In this document: one piece after another, positions 1-7,282 of the stretch | Position numbering within the stretch: the first letter of the stretch is position 1 | Layout of the letters: each line of letters opens with the position of its first letter | Assembly: GCF_000416985.1 (NCBI RefSeq) | Contig: NZ_ATDL01000001.1 | Span: forward strand, 62,001 to 126,000 | Length of the DNA stretch: 64,000 nt | DNA from: Sphingobacterium paucimobilis HER1398 | GTDB lineage: Bacteria; Bacteroidota; Bacteroidia; Sphingobacteriales; Sphingobacteriaceae | Direction of reading: 5' to 3' | Translations under genes and position numbers: made by a program | Notes under the pieces: model-generated | Seen by the model: only the letters and a program-made list of their open reading frames with translations | Database searches by the model: none | Told to the model about the DNA's origin: nothing

Positions 1-130
1 GTAGTCACGGAAAAGGGCCATAAAATATGATTTTAGGCGCAAAAGATATGAAAAAATGCAGTAGTTGTTATTTGTAGTTTTTACACTACAAGATGTGGCT
101 TAAAAGCTACAGAAATGGGCTGGTTATCCC
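1..130. other. left-edge intergenic stretch, no gene seen
   Basis: No open reading frame of note. It lies downstream of the minus-strand gene that ends at 131. A short hairpin is visible at 72-91 (7-bp stem TTGTAGT/ACTACAA, 6-nt loop), but no T-run follows on either strand, so it is not a convincing terminator. Confidence 0.5.
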
Positions 131-661
131 TTAACGGGTCTCAATACTGTAAAGAACATCGTTAGTAAAAACGACACTTTTGTTTTGTTCGGCATAGCGA
201 ATGAGTTCCTCGCCACCAGGCCCTTGATAAGTCACATCATAGGCGACATCAAATGCAGGTCCAGCTGACGAGATAATCCGTCCACCGACTGTACTTAGCT
301 CACCGGTAGTCAAACTGACCTTTTGACCTGCTGCAACTGGTCTGGCCTTTATCTTTATATGTGGCATAAGCAGTCGGTCGGTCGGTTGTCCCCCTAGCTT
401 TACGAACTCTTCATTGGCAAGCTTGACCTTGACTTCATATGCCCCAGTACTAAAAACAGTCAAATGTGAGTTTTTGACCACCTCAACACCTCTCCTATAA
501 TCCTCCAAATCATTATAGGTCAATGTAACTGCATTCTGCTCGGGATGTACAGTAAGATTTTGCACATGATTAAGGACAATGTTAAGACGGACATTAGTCT
601 GGGCACCGACCGTCCCAACAACAGTTGCAAGAAGTAATATCGTGGTCAATAAAGCTTTCAT
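131..661 (-). CDS. small secreted protein of unknown function
   Basis: A 176-residue protein with a clear Sec signal peptide (about residues 1-20, MKALLTTILLL...VGAQ). The mature part is rich in alternating hydrophobic and polar residues and in Val/Thr, suggesting a beta-sandwich of the kind seen in pilin-like or surface proteins. There are no cysteines and no recognised catalytic motif. It stands alone: the next gene upstream is an AraC-type regulator on the same strand, separated by about 100 bp. I do not recognise the family. A fimbrial-type or surface beta-sandwich role is an inference from composition only. The reading frame itself, with signal peptide and normal codon use, looks genuine. 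Confidence 0.7.
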   Translation of the reverse strand: MKALLTTILLLATVVGTVGAQTNVRLNIVLNHVQNLTVHPEQNAVTLTYNDLEDYRRGVEVVKNSHLTVFSTGAYEVKVKLANEEFVKLGGQPTDRLLMPHIKIKARPVAAGQKVSLTTGELSTVGGRIISSAGPAFDVAYDVTYQGPGGEELIRYAEQNKSVVFTNDVLYSIETR

Positions 662-766
662 AGTATAGCACTTTGTGTAAAAATAACGCTAAAATCAGAC
701 CAAAAAGAATTTTTAACCCATTATTTTATAGACTGTGATACAAATCATAAAATTAAATACGCTTCG

Positions 767-1630
767 CTACTTTTTCCAGTTATTACGATACTTTTTGGGA
801 CTCTCCCCTGCTTCTTTTGAAAAAAAAGCGCTAAAATTATTTTCATCAGTATAGCCAAGTTGCCAAGCGATCTGCTTTATACTGAGCTTTGAATTAGCCA
901 ACAGACGTTTAGCGACACGCACCAATCCATCCGTGATGAGTTCTTTCGGAGTCTTCCCTGCCACCTCTTTGGTATATGCAGCTAGCTTTCTCGGACTTAC
1001 CTTAAGACAGTCGGCATAATAGGACACATGTTTCTCTTTAGAAACATGCTCTATGATAAGCTGTTGAAAACGATTCACAACCATAGCGGACTCACTTTCC
1101 CCCATGAATCTTGCGCTATCCCGATCTCCCAAATAGACTTCCCCCAGTAATAAGATTTGCTTAATGATATTAAATGCCAAAACATGCTGGATGGATTCAG
1201 GACTTTGCTTCCTAGCCATTTCCAGATGCGTACGCACAAATTCATAATAAAAAAGGTATTCATCTGGGACCGACAAAAACCGGTAAGTAGAGCTATCTAC
1301 TGACGTACTGAAGAAATTTTGAAGAAAGTTACAATCCCATTCACTACGACAAAAAAACGATTCTGTAAAATAAATAAGTACAAATTCCCGAGATTCTTTT
1401 GGGTTACTCTTGAGCAAGGTACCGAAAGGAACAAATATTAAGCTATTAGCCGGAAAATCCAAAAGAACCTGATTGAAATAAAGACTACAACCGGCATCCT
1501 TAATAAACAATAAAGTATAATGTTCCTTTTTTAATGCAAGATCATTTGCTTTGGGGCTTAAATCCGCCCCCACAACATATCGTATGCCGTATTCCATTAA
1601 TAATGCTTTTAACAGGTACTGCAAAACCAT
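767..1630 (-). CDS. AraC-family transcriptional regulator
   Basis: DNA-binding regulator. The C-terminal ~100 residues form the AraC/XylS double helix-turn-helix: a first HTH around HVSYYADCLKVSPRKLAAYTKE, then RLLANSKLSIKQIAWQLGYTDENNFSAFFSKEAGESPKKYR, which holds the family signature (I..IA..LGY.....F...F....G.SP..YR). The N-terminal half looks like a cupin-type sensing domain, ligand unknown. The frame opens to 1741, but the first ~37 codons read like non-coding hydrophobic sequence. I chose the Met at 1630 (1648 and 1597 are alternatives). Its targets are unknown; the polysaccharide genes behind it and the secreted protein ahead of it are candidates by position only. Confidence 0.85.
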   Translation of the reverse strand: MVLQYLLKALLMEYGIRYVVGADLSPKANDLALKKEHYTLLFIKDAGCSLYFNQVLLDFPANSLIFVPFGTLLKSNPKESREFVLIYFTESFFCRSEWDCNFLQNFFSTSVDSSTYRFLSVPDEYLFYYEFVRTHLEMARKQSPESIQHVLAFNIIKQILLLGEVYLGDRDSARFMGESESAMVVNRFQQLIIEHVSKEKHVSYYADCLKVSPRKLAAYTKEVAGKTPKELITDGLVRVAKRLLANSKLSIKQIAWQLGYTDENNFSAFFSKEAGESPKKYRNNWKK

Positions 1631-1765
1631 AAAGGCCTTACATAACATAAAAGTAAAAAACTCTTTTAAGTTTAACGAAAACCAAGCGCAAAATGACAGA
1701 AATAAAACCGAGCTGCCGACATACAAGGCGCTTGCCGACATAAAAGCAACAGACCTATCGCCTAT

Positions 1766-3055
1766 CTAGAGCCGCGCATCCACAATCGTGCGATCCAATA
1801 CAGATTTACAATCAAAGACCACTGCTTTATCCGCTAAAAGAGAGCGAACATCCAAGTCCAAGAACTCCGTGTGTGCAACAGCCAAAATAACCGCATCATA
1901 GCACCCTTCGGGTCTAACCAAGAGCTCTATCAAATACTCACGTCTAACTTCTTCTGCATCAGCCCAGGGGTCATACAACATAGGGACGGCTCCATACTCT
2001 TTGAGCTCTTCATAGATATCCAGGACTTTAGTATTACGTACGTCCGGACAATTCTCTTTGAATGTGAGTCCCAGGATCAACACCTTAGCATCTTTGACCG
2101 CAATATGCTTTTGAGACATCAACTTGACTACTTTAGAAGCGACAAACTCCGCCATTCGGTTATTGACCCGCCGTCCAGAAAGGATTACCTCTGGGTGATA
2201 TCCCAACTGTGAAGACTTGTGTGCCAAATAGTAAGGATCCACTGATATACAATGCCCCCCCACCAAACCTGGCTTATATTTAAGAAAATTAAACTTCGTC
2301 GCAGCAGCATCCAGCACATCATGCGTATCGATTCCTATCCGATCAAAGATCAGCGCCAACTCATTGACAAACGAAATATTAACATCCCGCTGTGCATTCT
2401 CGATTGCCTTAGCGGCCTCTGCGACCTTAATTGACGGAGCTTTATATGTACCAGCGCTGATTATGGTACGGTAAAGCGCATCAATCTCTTCGGCTGCTGC
2501 AGGTGTCGAGCCAGAAGTTACTTTTACAATCTGCTTCAAAGTATTGATCTTATCTCCTGGATTGATCCGCTCCGGGGAATAGCCCACAAAAAAGTCGATA
2601 TTAAAACGAAGTTTAGAAGTCTGTTCCAAAATAGGCACACACTCCTCCTCTGTACATCCCGGATACACGGTCGACTCATAGATCACAATATCTCCAGGCT
2701 TCAACACCTGACCAATCTCGAATGATGCCTGTTGTAAAAAGCTAAGGTTTGGAGCATTAAACTCATCTATAGGCGTGGGTACCGTGATGATATAAACTTT
2801 AGCATGCGCTATATCACGCAGTTCACTAGTAGCTTGATAGCCTCGTCTTCCTGGTTGTTCGACAGCTAGCGCTAACATCTCCCGCAGGAGTAGTTCTTCC
2901 ACCTCTAGTGTACGGTCTTTGCCCTGATTGAGAGCCTCTACGCGAGCAGGAGAAATATCGTATCCCAATACCGAATAGTAAGCTGCAAAAGCCAATGCAA
3001 GGGGTAGTCCTACATACCCCTGTCCGATAACGGCTATTGTATCTGGATACGACAT
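1766..3055 (-). CDS. nucleotide-sugar 6-dehydrogenase (UDP-HexNAc dehydrogenase type, TviB/WbpO-like)
   Basis: Cytosolic NAD-dependent enzyme that oxidises C6 of a nucleotide sugar to a uronic acid for surface polysaccharide synthesis. The 429 residues show an N-terminal Rossmann fold (GQGYVGLPLALAFA, about residues 11-24), the middle helix region (KAIENAQRDVNISFVNELALI) and the catalytic loop PGLVGGHCISVDPYYL with the active-site Cys. The C-terminal domain has the LGLTFKENCPDVRNTK motif. The spacing around GGHCI.VDPYYL resembles UDP-N-acetylhexosamine dehydrogenases (TviB, WbpA/O) more than UDP-glucose dehydrogenase, so the substrate is inferred. It lies 5 bp behind the mannose-1-phosphate guanylyltransferase gene, in the same operon. 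Confidence 0.9.
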   Translation of the reverse strand: MSYPDTIAVIGQGYVGLPLALAFAAYYSVLGYDISPARVEALNQGKDRTLEVEELLLREMLALAVEQPGRRGYQATSELRDIAHAKVYIITVPTPIDEFNAPNLSFLQQASFEIGQVLKPGDIVIYESTVYPGCTEEECVPILEQTSKLRFNIDFFVGYSPERINPGDKINTLKQIVKVTSGSTPAAAEEIDALYRTIISAGTYKAPSIKVAEAAKAIENAQRDVNISFVNELALIFDRIGIDTHDVLDAAATKFNFLKYKPGLVGGHCISVDPYYLAHKSSQLGYHPEVILSGRRVNNRMAEFVASKVVKLMSQKHIAVKDAKVLILGLTFKENCPDVRNTKVLDIYEELKEYGAVPMLYDPWADAEEVRREYLIELLVRPEGCYDAVILAVAHTEFLDLDVRSLLADKAVVFDCKSVLDRTIVDARL

Positions 3056-3060
3056 CTAAA

Positions 3061-4050
3061 CTATAACAATGGTGAGGCTCCGTGCTCTAACTCTTCATAC
3101 AAATGTTTGACATCCTGAGAGGCCTGTTTTTTGACCACAAGAAGAGCATCTTCTGTATAAACCAATATGGTATCCTGTACCCCGACAAACGAGACATACT
3201 TGTCCGTTCCTATTACCATATTCCCCGCAGAATCTACAGCATGACCTTTTACTTTAAGATAATCGTACAGTGAGTCGTAAGACCCCATATCAGACCATAC
3301 AAACTGCGAAGGGATAACCTTGATCCGCTCGCTACGCTCCATCACAGCATAGTCTATACTTTTGGAAGGAATCTTTGCAGAAAGCTCCTCTGATAGTACC
3401 CCATGATGCGAGGCTTCAAACACTTCTTTGGAGGCACGAAACACTTTCGGTTCAAAACGGAAAAGCTCCTCCAAGTAAATAGAGGCTTTAAAGCAGAATA
3501 TTCCCGAATTCCACAGAAAATTCCCTCTCTTTAAAAACTCCTTTGCTGTCTCCAAATTGGGCTTCTCCCTAAAAGACAGCACATAATTATCTTCGTATTC
3601 GATATATCCATAACCAGTCTCTGGACGATTCGGCTGTATGCCAAATGTGACCAAATAGTCTTGCTGAGCCATCTCAACCCCTTGCTTCAGTACGGCTTCG
3701 TACTGTGTTTGATTTTCGATAAGATGATCCGAAGGGGTCACAATCAAAATATCATCGGGATTACAAGCAAAAGCAGCAAAAGCAATTGCAGCTGCAGTGT
3801 TACGAGGACTAGCTTCGACAATCGTCTGACTCTTGTGCTCAGGCAAGTAAGGCTTTGCAAGATCCACGTTTTGTATACTACCGACCATAATGGTACGATC
3901 GACAACGCCTTGATTCCGAGCTACAGTCAATTCGAATAAAGACTGCCCCTCAAATAGTGGGATGTACTGTTTAGGGCGTGCCTTACGAGACAACGGCCAC
4001 AATCTAGAACCAACTCCCCCGGATAATATAACATTAATAATACTTGCCAT
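3061..4050 (-). CDS. manC: mannose-1-phosphate guanylyltransferase
   Basis: Makes GDP-mannose from mannose-1-phosphate and GTP, the donor for mannose- or fucose-containing polysaccharides. The 329 residues hold only the nucleotidyltransferase domain: the N-terminal GGVGSRLWPLSRKARPKQY signature (about residues 11-29), ETGYGYIEY, FREKP, WNSGIF and the SIDYAVMER motif. The C-terminal phosphomannose isomerase half of long bifunctional enzymes is absent, as is common in Bacteroidota. It is the first gene of a two-gene polysaccharide precursor operon with the dehydrogenase just downstream, and follows the exonuclease gene by 26 bp. The family is certain; exact sugar flux is not visible here. Confidence 0.92.
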   Translation of the reverse strand: MASIINVILSGGVGSRLWPLSRKARPKQYIPLFEGQSLFELTVARNQGVVDRTIMVGSIQNVDLAKPYLPEHKSQTIVEASPRNTAAAIAFAAFACNPDDILIVTPSDHLIENQTQYEAVLKQGVEMAQQDYLVTFGIQPNRPETGYGYIEYEDNYVLSFREKPNLETAKEFLKRGNFLWNSGIFCFKASIYLEELFRFEPKVFRASKEVFEASHHGVLSEELSAKIPSKSIDYAVMERSERIKVIPSQFVWSDMGSYDSLYDYLKVKGHAVDSAGNMVIGTDKYVSFVGVQDTILVYTEDALLVVKKQASQDVKHLYEELEHGASPLL

Positions 4051-4076
4051 AATCTGATATAAACTATCCCCCTGAA

Positions 4077-4595
4077 CTATAGTAAAAGTGCTGGAGGAAT
4101 AAAATCTTGTTTTAGAAAAAGTAAAGCTGATGCCCGAGCATCAGAAAGAGCATCGTGATGTTCCAAAGGAATTCCCATTAACTCACAACAAATACTAAGT
4201 TTAGTTTTAACAAATCCTTTCTCACGGTAGATATTACTAGTACAAGCCCAAGTCTCTGGAAGCTTGAGTTTTTTATAATCCAAATTATACAGACTCATGG
4301 TCCGTTGTAGGACAGCTCTATCAAAAGACTCGTTGTGCGCAACCATAAATTGCCTAGTGAGCAACGGCTCTAGACTGGGGTACAAATCTAAAAAGCTAGG
4401 CGCCCCTGCCGTATCTTTTGCTTTGATACCATGCACGCGGGTTGTTTGCCACATATACTTGTTCTGAGGCGGCCGCACAAGACTATAAAACTCATTACTA
4501 ATCTGCCCGTCAACGACATTGACGACCCCCACTGCACATACACTCGTATAATCCGAAGTTGCCAACTCAAAGTCAATCGTTGTAAATGTATTCAT
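4077..4595 (-). CDS. DEDDh-family 3'-5' exonuclease (DnaQ-like)
   Basis: A 172-residue exonuclease of the DNA polymerase III epsilon fold, likely acting on DNA or RNA 3' ends. Exo I is TIDFELA (Asp8, Glu10), Exo II lies around VAHNESFDRAVL, and Exo III is HHDALSDARA with the catalytic His and Asp of the DEDDh class. The frame is open to 4712, overlapping rarA, but homology-like sequence begins at MNTFTTIDFE. A perfect -7 box TACTTTTG (4602-4609, minus strand) sits just ahead of this ATG, fixing the start at 4595 and implying a nearly leaderless transcript. It is far smaller than a full replicative epsilon, so I call it a stand-alone exonuclease. Confidence 0.88.
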   Translation of the reverse strand: MNTFTTIDFELATSDYTSVCAVGVVNVVDGQISNEFYSLVRPPQNKYMWQTTRVHGIKAKDTAGAPSFLDLYPSLEPLLTRQFMVAHNESFDRAVLQRTMSLYNLDYKKLKLPETWACTSNIYREKGFVKTKLSICCELMGIPLEHHDALSDARASALLFLKQDFIPPALLL

Positions 4596-4601
4596 CTCTG
4601 A

Positions 4602-4609
4602 CAAAAGTA
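4602..4609 (-). promoter_or_regulatory. -7 promoter box of the exonuclease gene
   Basis: TACTTTTG read on the minus strand matches the Bacteroidota consensus TAnnTTTG exactly. A TTG occurs 24 nt upstream, slightly beyond the usual spacing. The box ends 6 nt before the ATG at 4595, so transcription should start at or next to the start codon. Confidence 0.55.
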
Positions 4610-4632
4610 TAAAGTAATCTGCGAAAATAAAA

Positions 4633-5913
4633 TCAATATCGGTATTTCTCTTTCCATTTCGTCCGCAACGAAAGCCGCAATTTATCTTCAGCAGCATTGT
4701 TTCCAGGCTCATAGAGCTTATTCCCCTGGAGCTGATCAGGCATAAATTCCTGCTCTACAAAATTCCCGGGATACGCGTGCGAATATTTATATTCCGTCCC
4801 ATAGTCCAGTTCCTTCATCAATTTGGTAGGAGCATTACGCAGATGCAGCGGCACAGACAGATCTCCCGTCTGTCGGACCAATGCTTGCGCCTTGTTGATG
4901 GCCTCATAAGATGCGTTACTTTTCGCAGAAGAAGCCAGATAGGTAACCGTCTGCCCCAGTATAATACGAGACTCAGGCCATCCGATTACATTTACCGCTT
5001 GAAAGCAACTGTTTGCCAGTAAAAGTGCATTCGGATTAGCATTACCAATATCTTCCGAAGCCAATATCAGCAGTCGTCGTGCAATAAACGAAGGATCTTC
5101 TCCGCCTTCGATCATTCGTGCCAACCAATACACCGCAGCATTGGGATCAGAACCTCGAATAGATTTGATAAATGCGGATATAATATCATAATGTTGCTCC
5201 CCCGTCTTATCATAGCGTGCCATATTCTGTTGCACCTGTTTAAGCACAAAGTCGTTAGTAATCGGCGTATTATAAGGTACCGCAGCATCCACCACCAATT
5301 CGAAAACATTCAACAGTTTTCGTGCATCCCCGCCCGACAAGCGCAATAAAGCGTCATATTCTTTTATTACGATATTATCCTTTTTAAGGAACTCATCTTC
5401 CGCAATCGCTTTCTGAAGAAGCCCAATCAGATCTTCGGCCTCCAAATTTTCTAAAACATAGACTTGACAGCGGCTCAAAAGTGCTGATATCACTTCAAAA
5501 GAGGGATTTTCAGTCGTAGCACCGATCAATGTCACCAATCCACGCTCCACCGCCCCCAACAGAGAGTCCTGCTGACTCTTCGAAAAACGATGAATCTCAT
5601 CAATAAATAAAATGGGCTGCTCTTGATTAAAATTCATCAATTGATCAGCCTTGTCAATCACCTCGCGAACTTCTTTTACTCCAGATTTGATAGCACTGAG
5701 GCTAAAGAAAGGTCGCCCCAACTCTTTTGCAATCAAATTAGCCAAACTGGTCTTTCCAACACCAGGAGGCCCCCAAAGAATCATTGAAGGAATATTTTTT
5801 CGCTGCAATGCATGATAGAGTACTGCATCTTCACCTATAATATGTTGTTGACCTACATAATCCTGTAATTTACGAGGTCTAAGCCGTTCTGCCAGAGGTA
5901 TTCGTGTTGCCAT
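4633..5913 (-). CDS. rarA: replication-associated recombination protein A (AAA+ ATPase)
   Basis: RarA/MgsA family (426 residues), an ATPase related to clamp loaders that acts at stalled replication forks. Walker A is GPPGVGKT (residues 48-55), Walker B is ILFIDEIHRF, sensor 1 lies near GATTENPSFEV, and the arginine-finger region is ALLSRC. The C-terminal half carries the family-specific tetramerisation region (GSDPNAAVYWLARMIEGGEDPSFIARRL, ASEDIGNANP). The frame extends to 5967, but the canonical MATRIPLAERLRP start is at 5913, with a -7 box (TACCTTTG, minus) at 5934-5941. The downstream exonuclease has its own promoter inside the 3' end of this gene. Confidence 0.95.
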   Translation of the reverse strand: MATRIPLAERLRPRKLQDYVGQQHIIGEDAVLYHALQRKNIPSMILWGPPGVGKTSLANLIAKELGRPFFSLSAIKSGVKEVREVIDKADQLMNFNQEQPILFIDEIHRFSKSQQDSLLGAVERGLVTLIGATTENPSFEVISALLSRCQVYVLENLEAEDLIGLLQKAIAEDEFLKKDNIVIKEYDALLRLSGGDARKLLNVFELVVDAAVPYNTPITNDFVLKQVQQNMARYDKTGEQHYDIISAFIKSIRGSDPNAAVYWLARMIEGGEDPSFIARRLLILASEDIGNANPNALLLANSCFQAVNVIGWPESRIILGQTVTYLASSAKSNASYEAINKAQALVRQTGDLSVPLHLRNAPTKLMKELDYGTEYKYSHAYPGNFVEQEFMPDQLQGNKLYEPGNNAAEDKLRLSLRTKWKEKYRY

Positions 5914-5933
5914 AATCGCTCTATTTTGATCCA

Positions 5934-5941
5934 CAAAGGTA
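5934..5941 (-). promoter_or_regulatory. -7 promoter box of rarA
   Basis: Minus-strand TACCTTTG matches TAnnTTTG exactly, about 20 nt before the rarA ATG at 5913. No clear TTG -33 element is seen at the expected distance, so this rests on the -7 box alone. Confidence 0.5.
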
Positions 5942-6014
5942 CGGAATTTGTAGAAAGGCATAATCATTGCCCTACTTTGACGATTTAACTGTTTTACAAT
6001 CCAAAGAATTTAAT

Positions 6015-6022
6015 TACGTTTG
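6015..6022 (+). promoter_or_regulatory. -7 promoter box directly ahead of the TPR gene
   Basis: TACGTTTG matches TAnnTTTG exactly and ends only 4 nt before the ATG at 6027. If used, the transcript would begin at the A of the start codon (leaderless). No good -33 TTG/TTTG is found 17-23 nt upstream. Confidence 0.45.
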
Positions 6023-6026
6023 AATA

Positions 6027-7133
6027 ATGACACATATATATAACGCTATAAAACTGACATTTCTGTCTATACCCCTACTCGGGACTTTAATAGCGACTCC
6101 GACATTCGCTCAACACAAACCCTTGGATCCTGCCGGCTTCATACTCAAATACGATATTAACTTTGATGGTATCGGACCAAAGGTATACGTACTGCCTCCT
6201 CCACGGACCAAAGAAGAAAAAATAAGAGACAGCTACATGGAGATTGTGAACTTTCAGGACTCTATACAGCGTGCCTTACAGTACCTTAGACTGATCGAGG
6301 CGTGGAAAAGTACATCCAATAATGCCACTGTCCTACAACTGTTGACCCCGATGCCACGAAGTACATCCGACTGGAACACGATAGTCAACCAATATACTGA
6401 ACAAAAGAACTATGCCATCACCACGGGAATCCTCAACGAGTATGCCAAACTACGAGTGCTCAAAAAAGAAACAAGCCAAGCTGTAGGTATATTAGAATCA
6501 GCATTACTACAGGCCTTAGCTCAGCAAAACACCAACGAAGTAGGCATAATACAGTCCAATCTATCATCTTTGCTAGTGTATAACCAAAACTATGTAGAAG
6601 CTGGAGCCCATGAAGAAGCTTATTATAATCAAGCTGTCTTCAATAAAAGCATTGTCGACCAAGCCAGCTCACTGGTTAAGATCGCTTTAATACAGGCTTA
6701 CGACAAAGATTACCAATCCGCCGAAAACACAATCATTCGAAAAGCAGTACCTCTTTTCAATAAAGCCAAGTCTTATGAAGGCAAAACCATTGCGTGGCTC
6801 ATACTGGCTGAAATCTATCAAATGCAGAATAAGCACACTGAAGCACAATGGTTTCTTATTCAAGCCCGCGACCTGGCCGTGAACAAGGAATTTAAAAACG
6901 ATCTGGCCGAGATAGAGTTCATGTTAGCCTCGTCCAAGTATGTACAAAAAAACCTAAGTATCTCCAAGAAAGAACTAGTCTCAGCCTATGAGTTGGCCAA
7001 GAAAGAAGACAACAGATATTTACAACTTGCCATAGTAGAAAAACTGGGGCGAATTAGTTTACAAGAGAATAAAATTGATGACGCTGAAAAACAATTGGAG
7101 CACTATTGGAAGATCAGAAAAGAATTATTTTAG
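6027..7133 (+). CDS. secreted TPR-repeat protein of unknown function
   Basis: A 368-residue protein with an N-terminal signal peptide (about residues 1-28, ending TPTFAQ), so periplasmic or exported. From about residue 130 it is a run of helix-turn-helix repeats with tetratricopeptide character, for example AKLRVLKKETSQAVGILESALLQAL, AWLILAEIYQMQNKHTEAQWFLIQARDLA and LGRISLQENKIDDAEKQLEHYW. TPR domains mediate protein-protein contacts. No enzymatic domain is visible. It is transcribed alone, divergently from rarA, with the C-terminal processing protease gene about 110-150 bp downstream on the same strand. It may assist an envelope process, but no specific partner can be named. Confidence 0.8.
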   Translation: MTHIYNAIKLTFLSIPLLGTLIATPTFAQHKPLDPAGFILKYDINFDGIGPKVYVLPPPRTKEEKIRDSYMEIVNFQDSIQRALQYLRLIEAWKSTSNNATVLQLLTPMPRSTSDWNTIVNQYTEQKNYAITTGILNEYAKLRVLKKETSQAVGILESALLQALAQQNTNEVGIIQSNLSSLLVYNQNYVEAGAHEEAYYNQAVFNKSIVDQASSLVKIALIQAYDKDYQSAENTIIRKAVPLFNKAKSYEGKTIAWLILAEIYQMQNKHTEAQWFLIQARDLAVNKEFKNDLAEIEFMLASSKYVQKNLSISKKELVSAYELAKKEDNRYLQLAIVEKLGRISLQENKIDDAEKQLEHYWKIRKELF

Positions 7134-7282
7134 AAAAGTCACATGCTTTTTACCTTGTTTATAAATTAATTACAGCAATGAGGCCTCCGCTTGTGTATTT
7201 TTTTAACTATTTTTAGCCTTCGCAAGATCTTTACCATTTTTTGCGTTATTTTTTGACGATGAATCTTAATAAAACAATCTAT

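Noticed and set aside
72-91. Intrinsic terminator for the first gene
   Set aside because: The 7-bp stem is not followed by a T-run on either strand.
1551-1769. 72-codon plus-strand frame
   Set aside because: It overlaps the AraC-type gene on the opposite strand and looks like random sequence.
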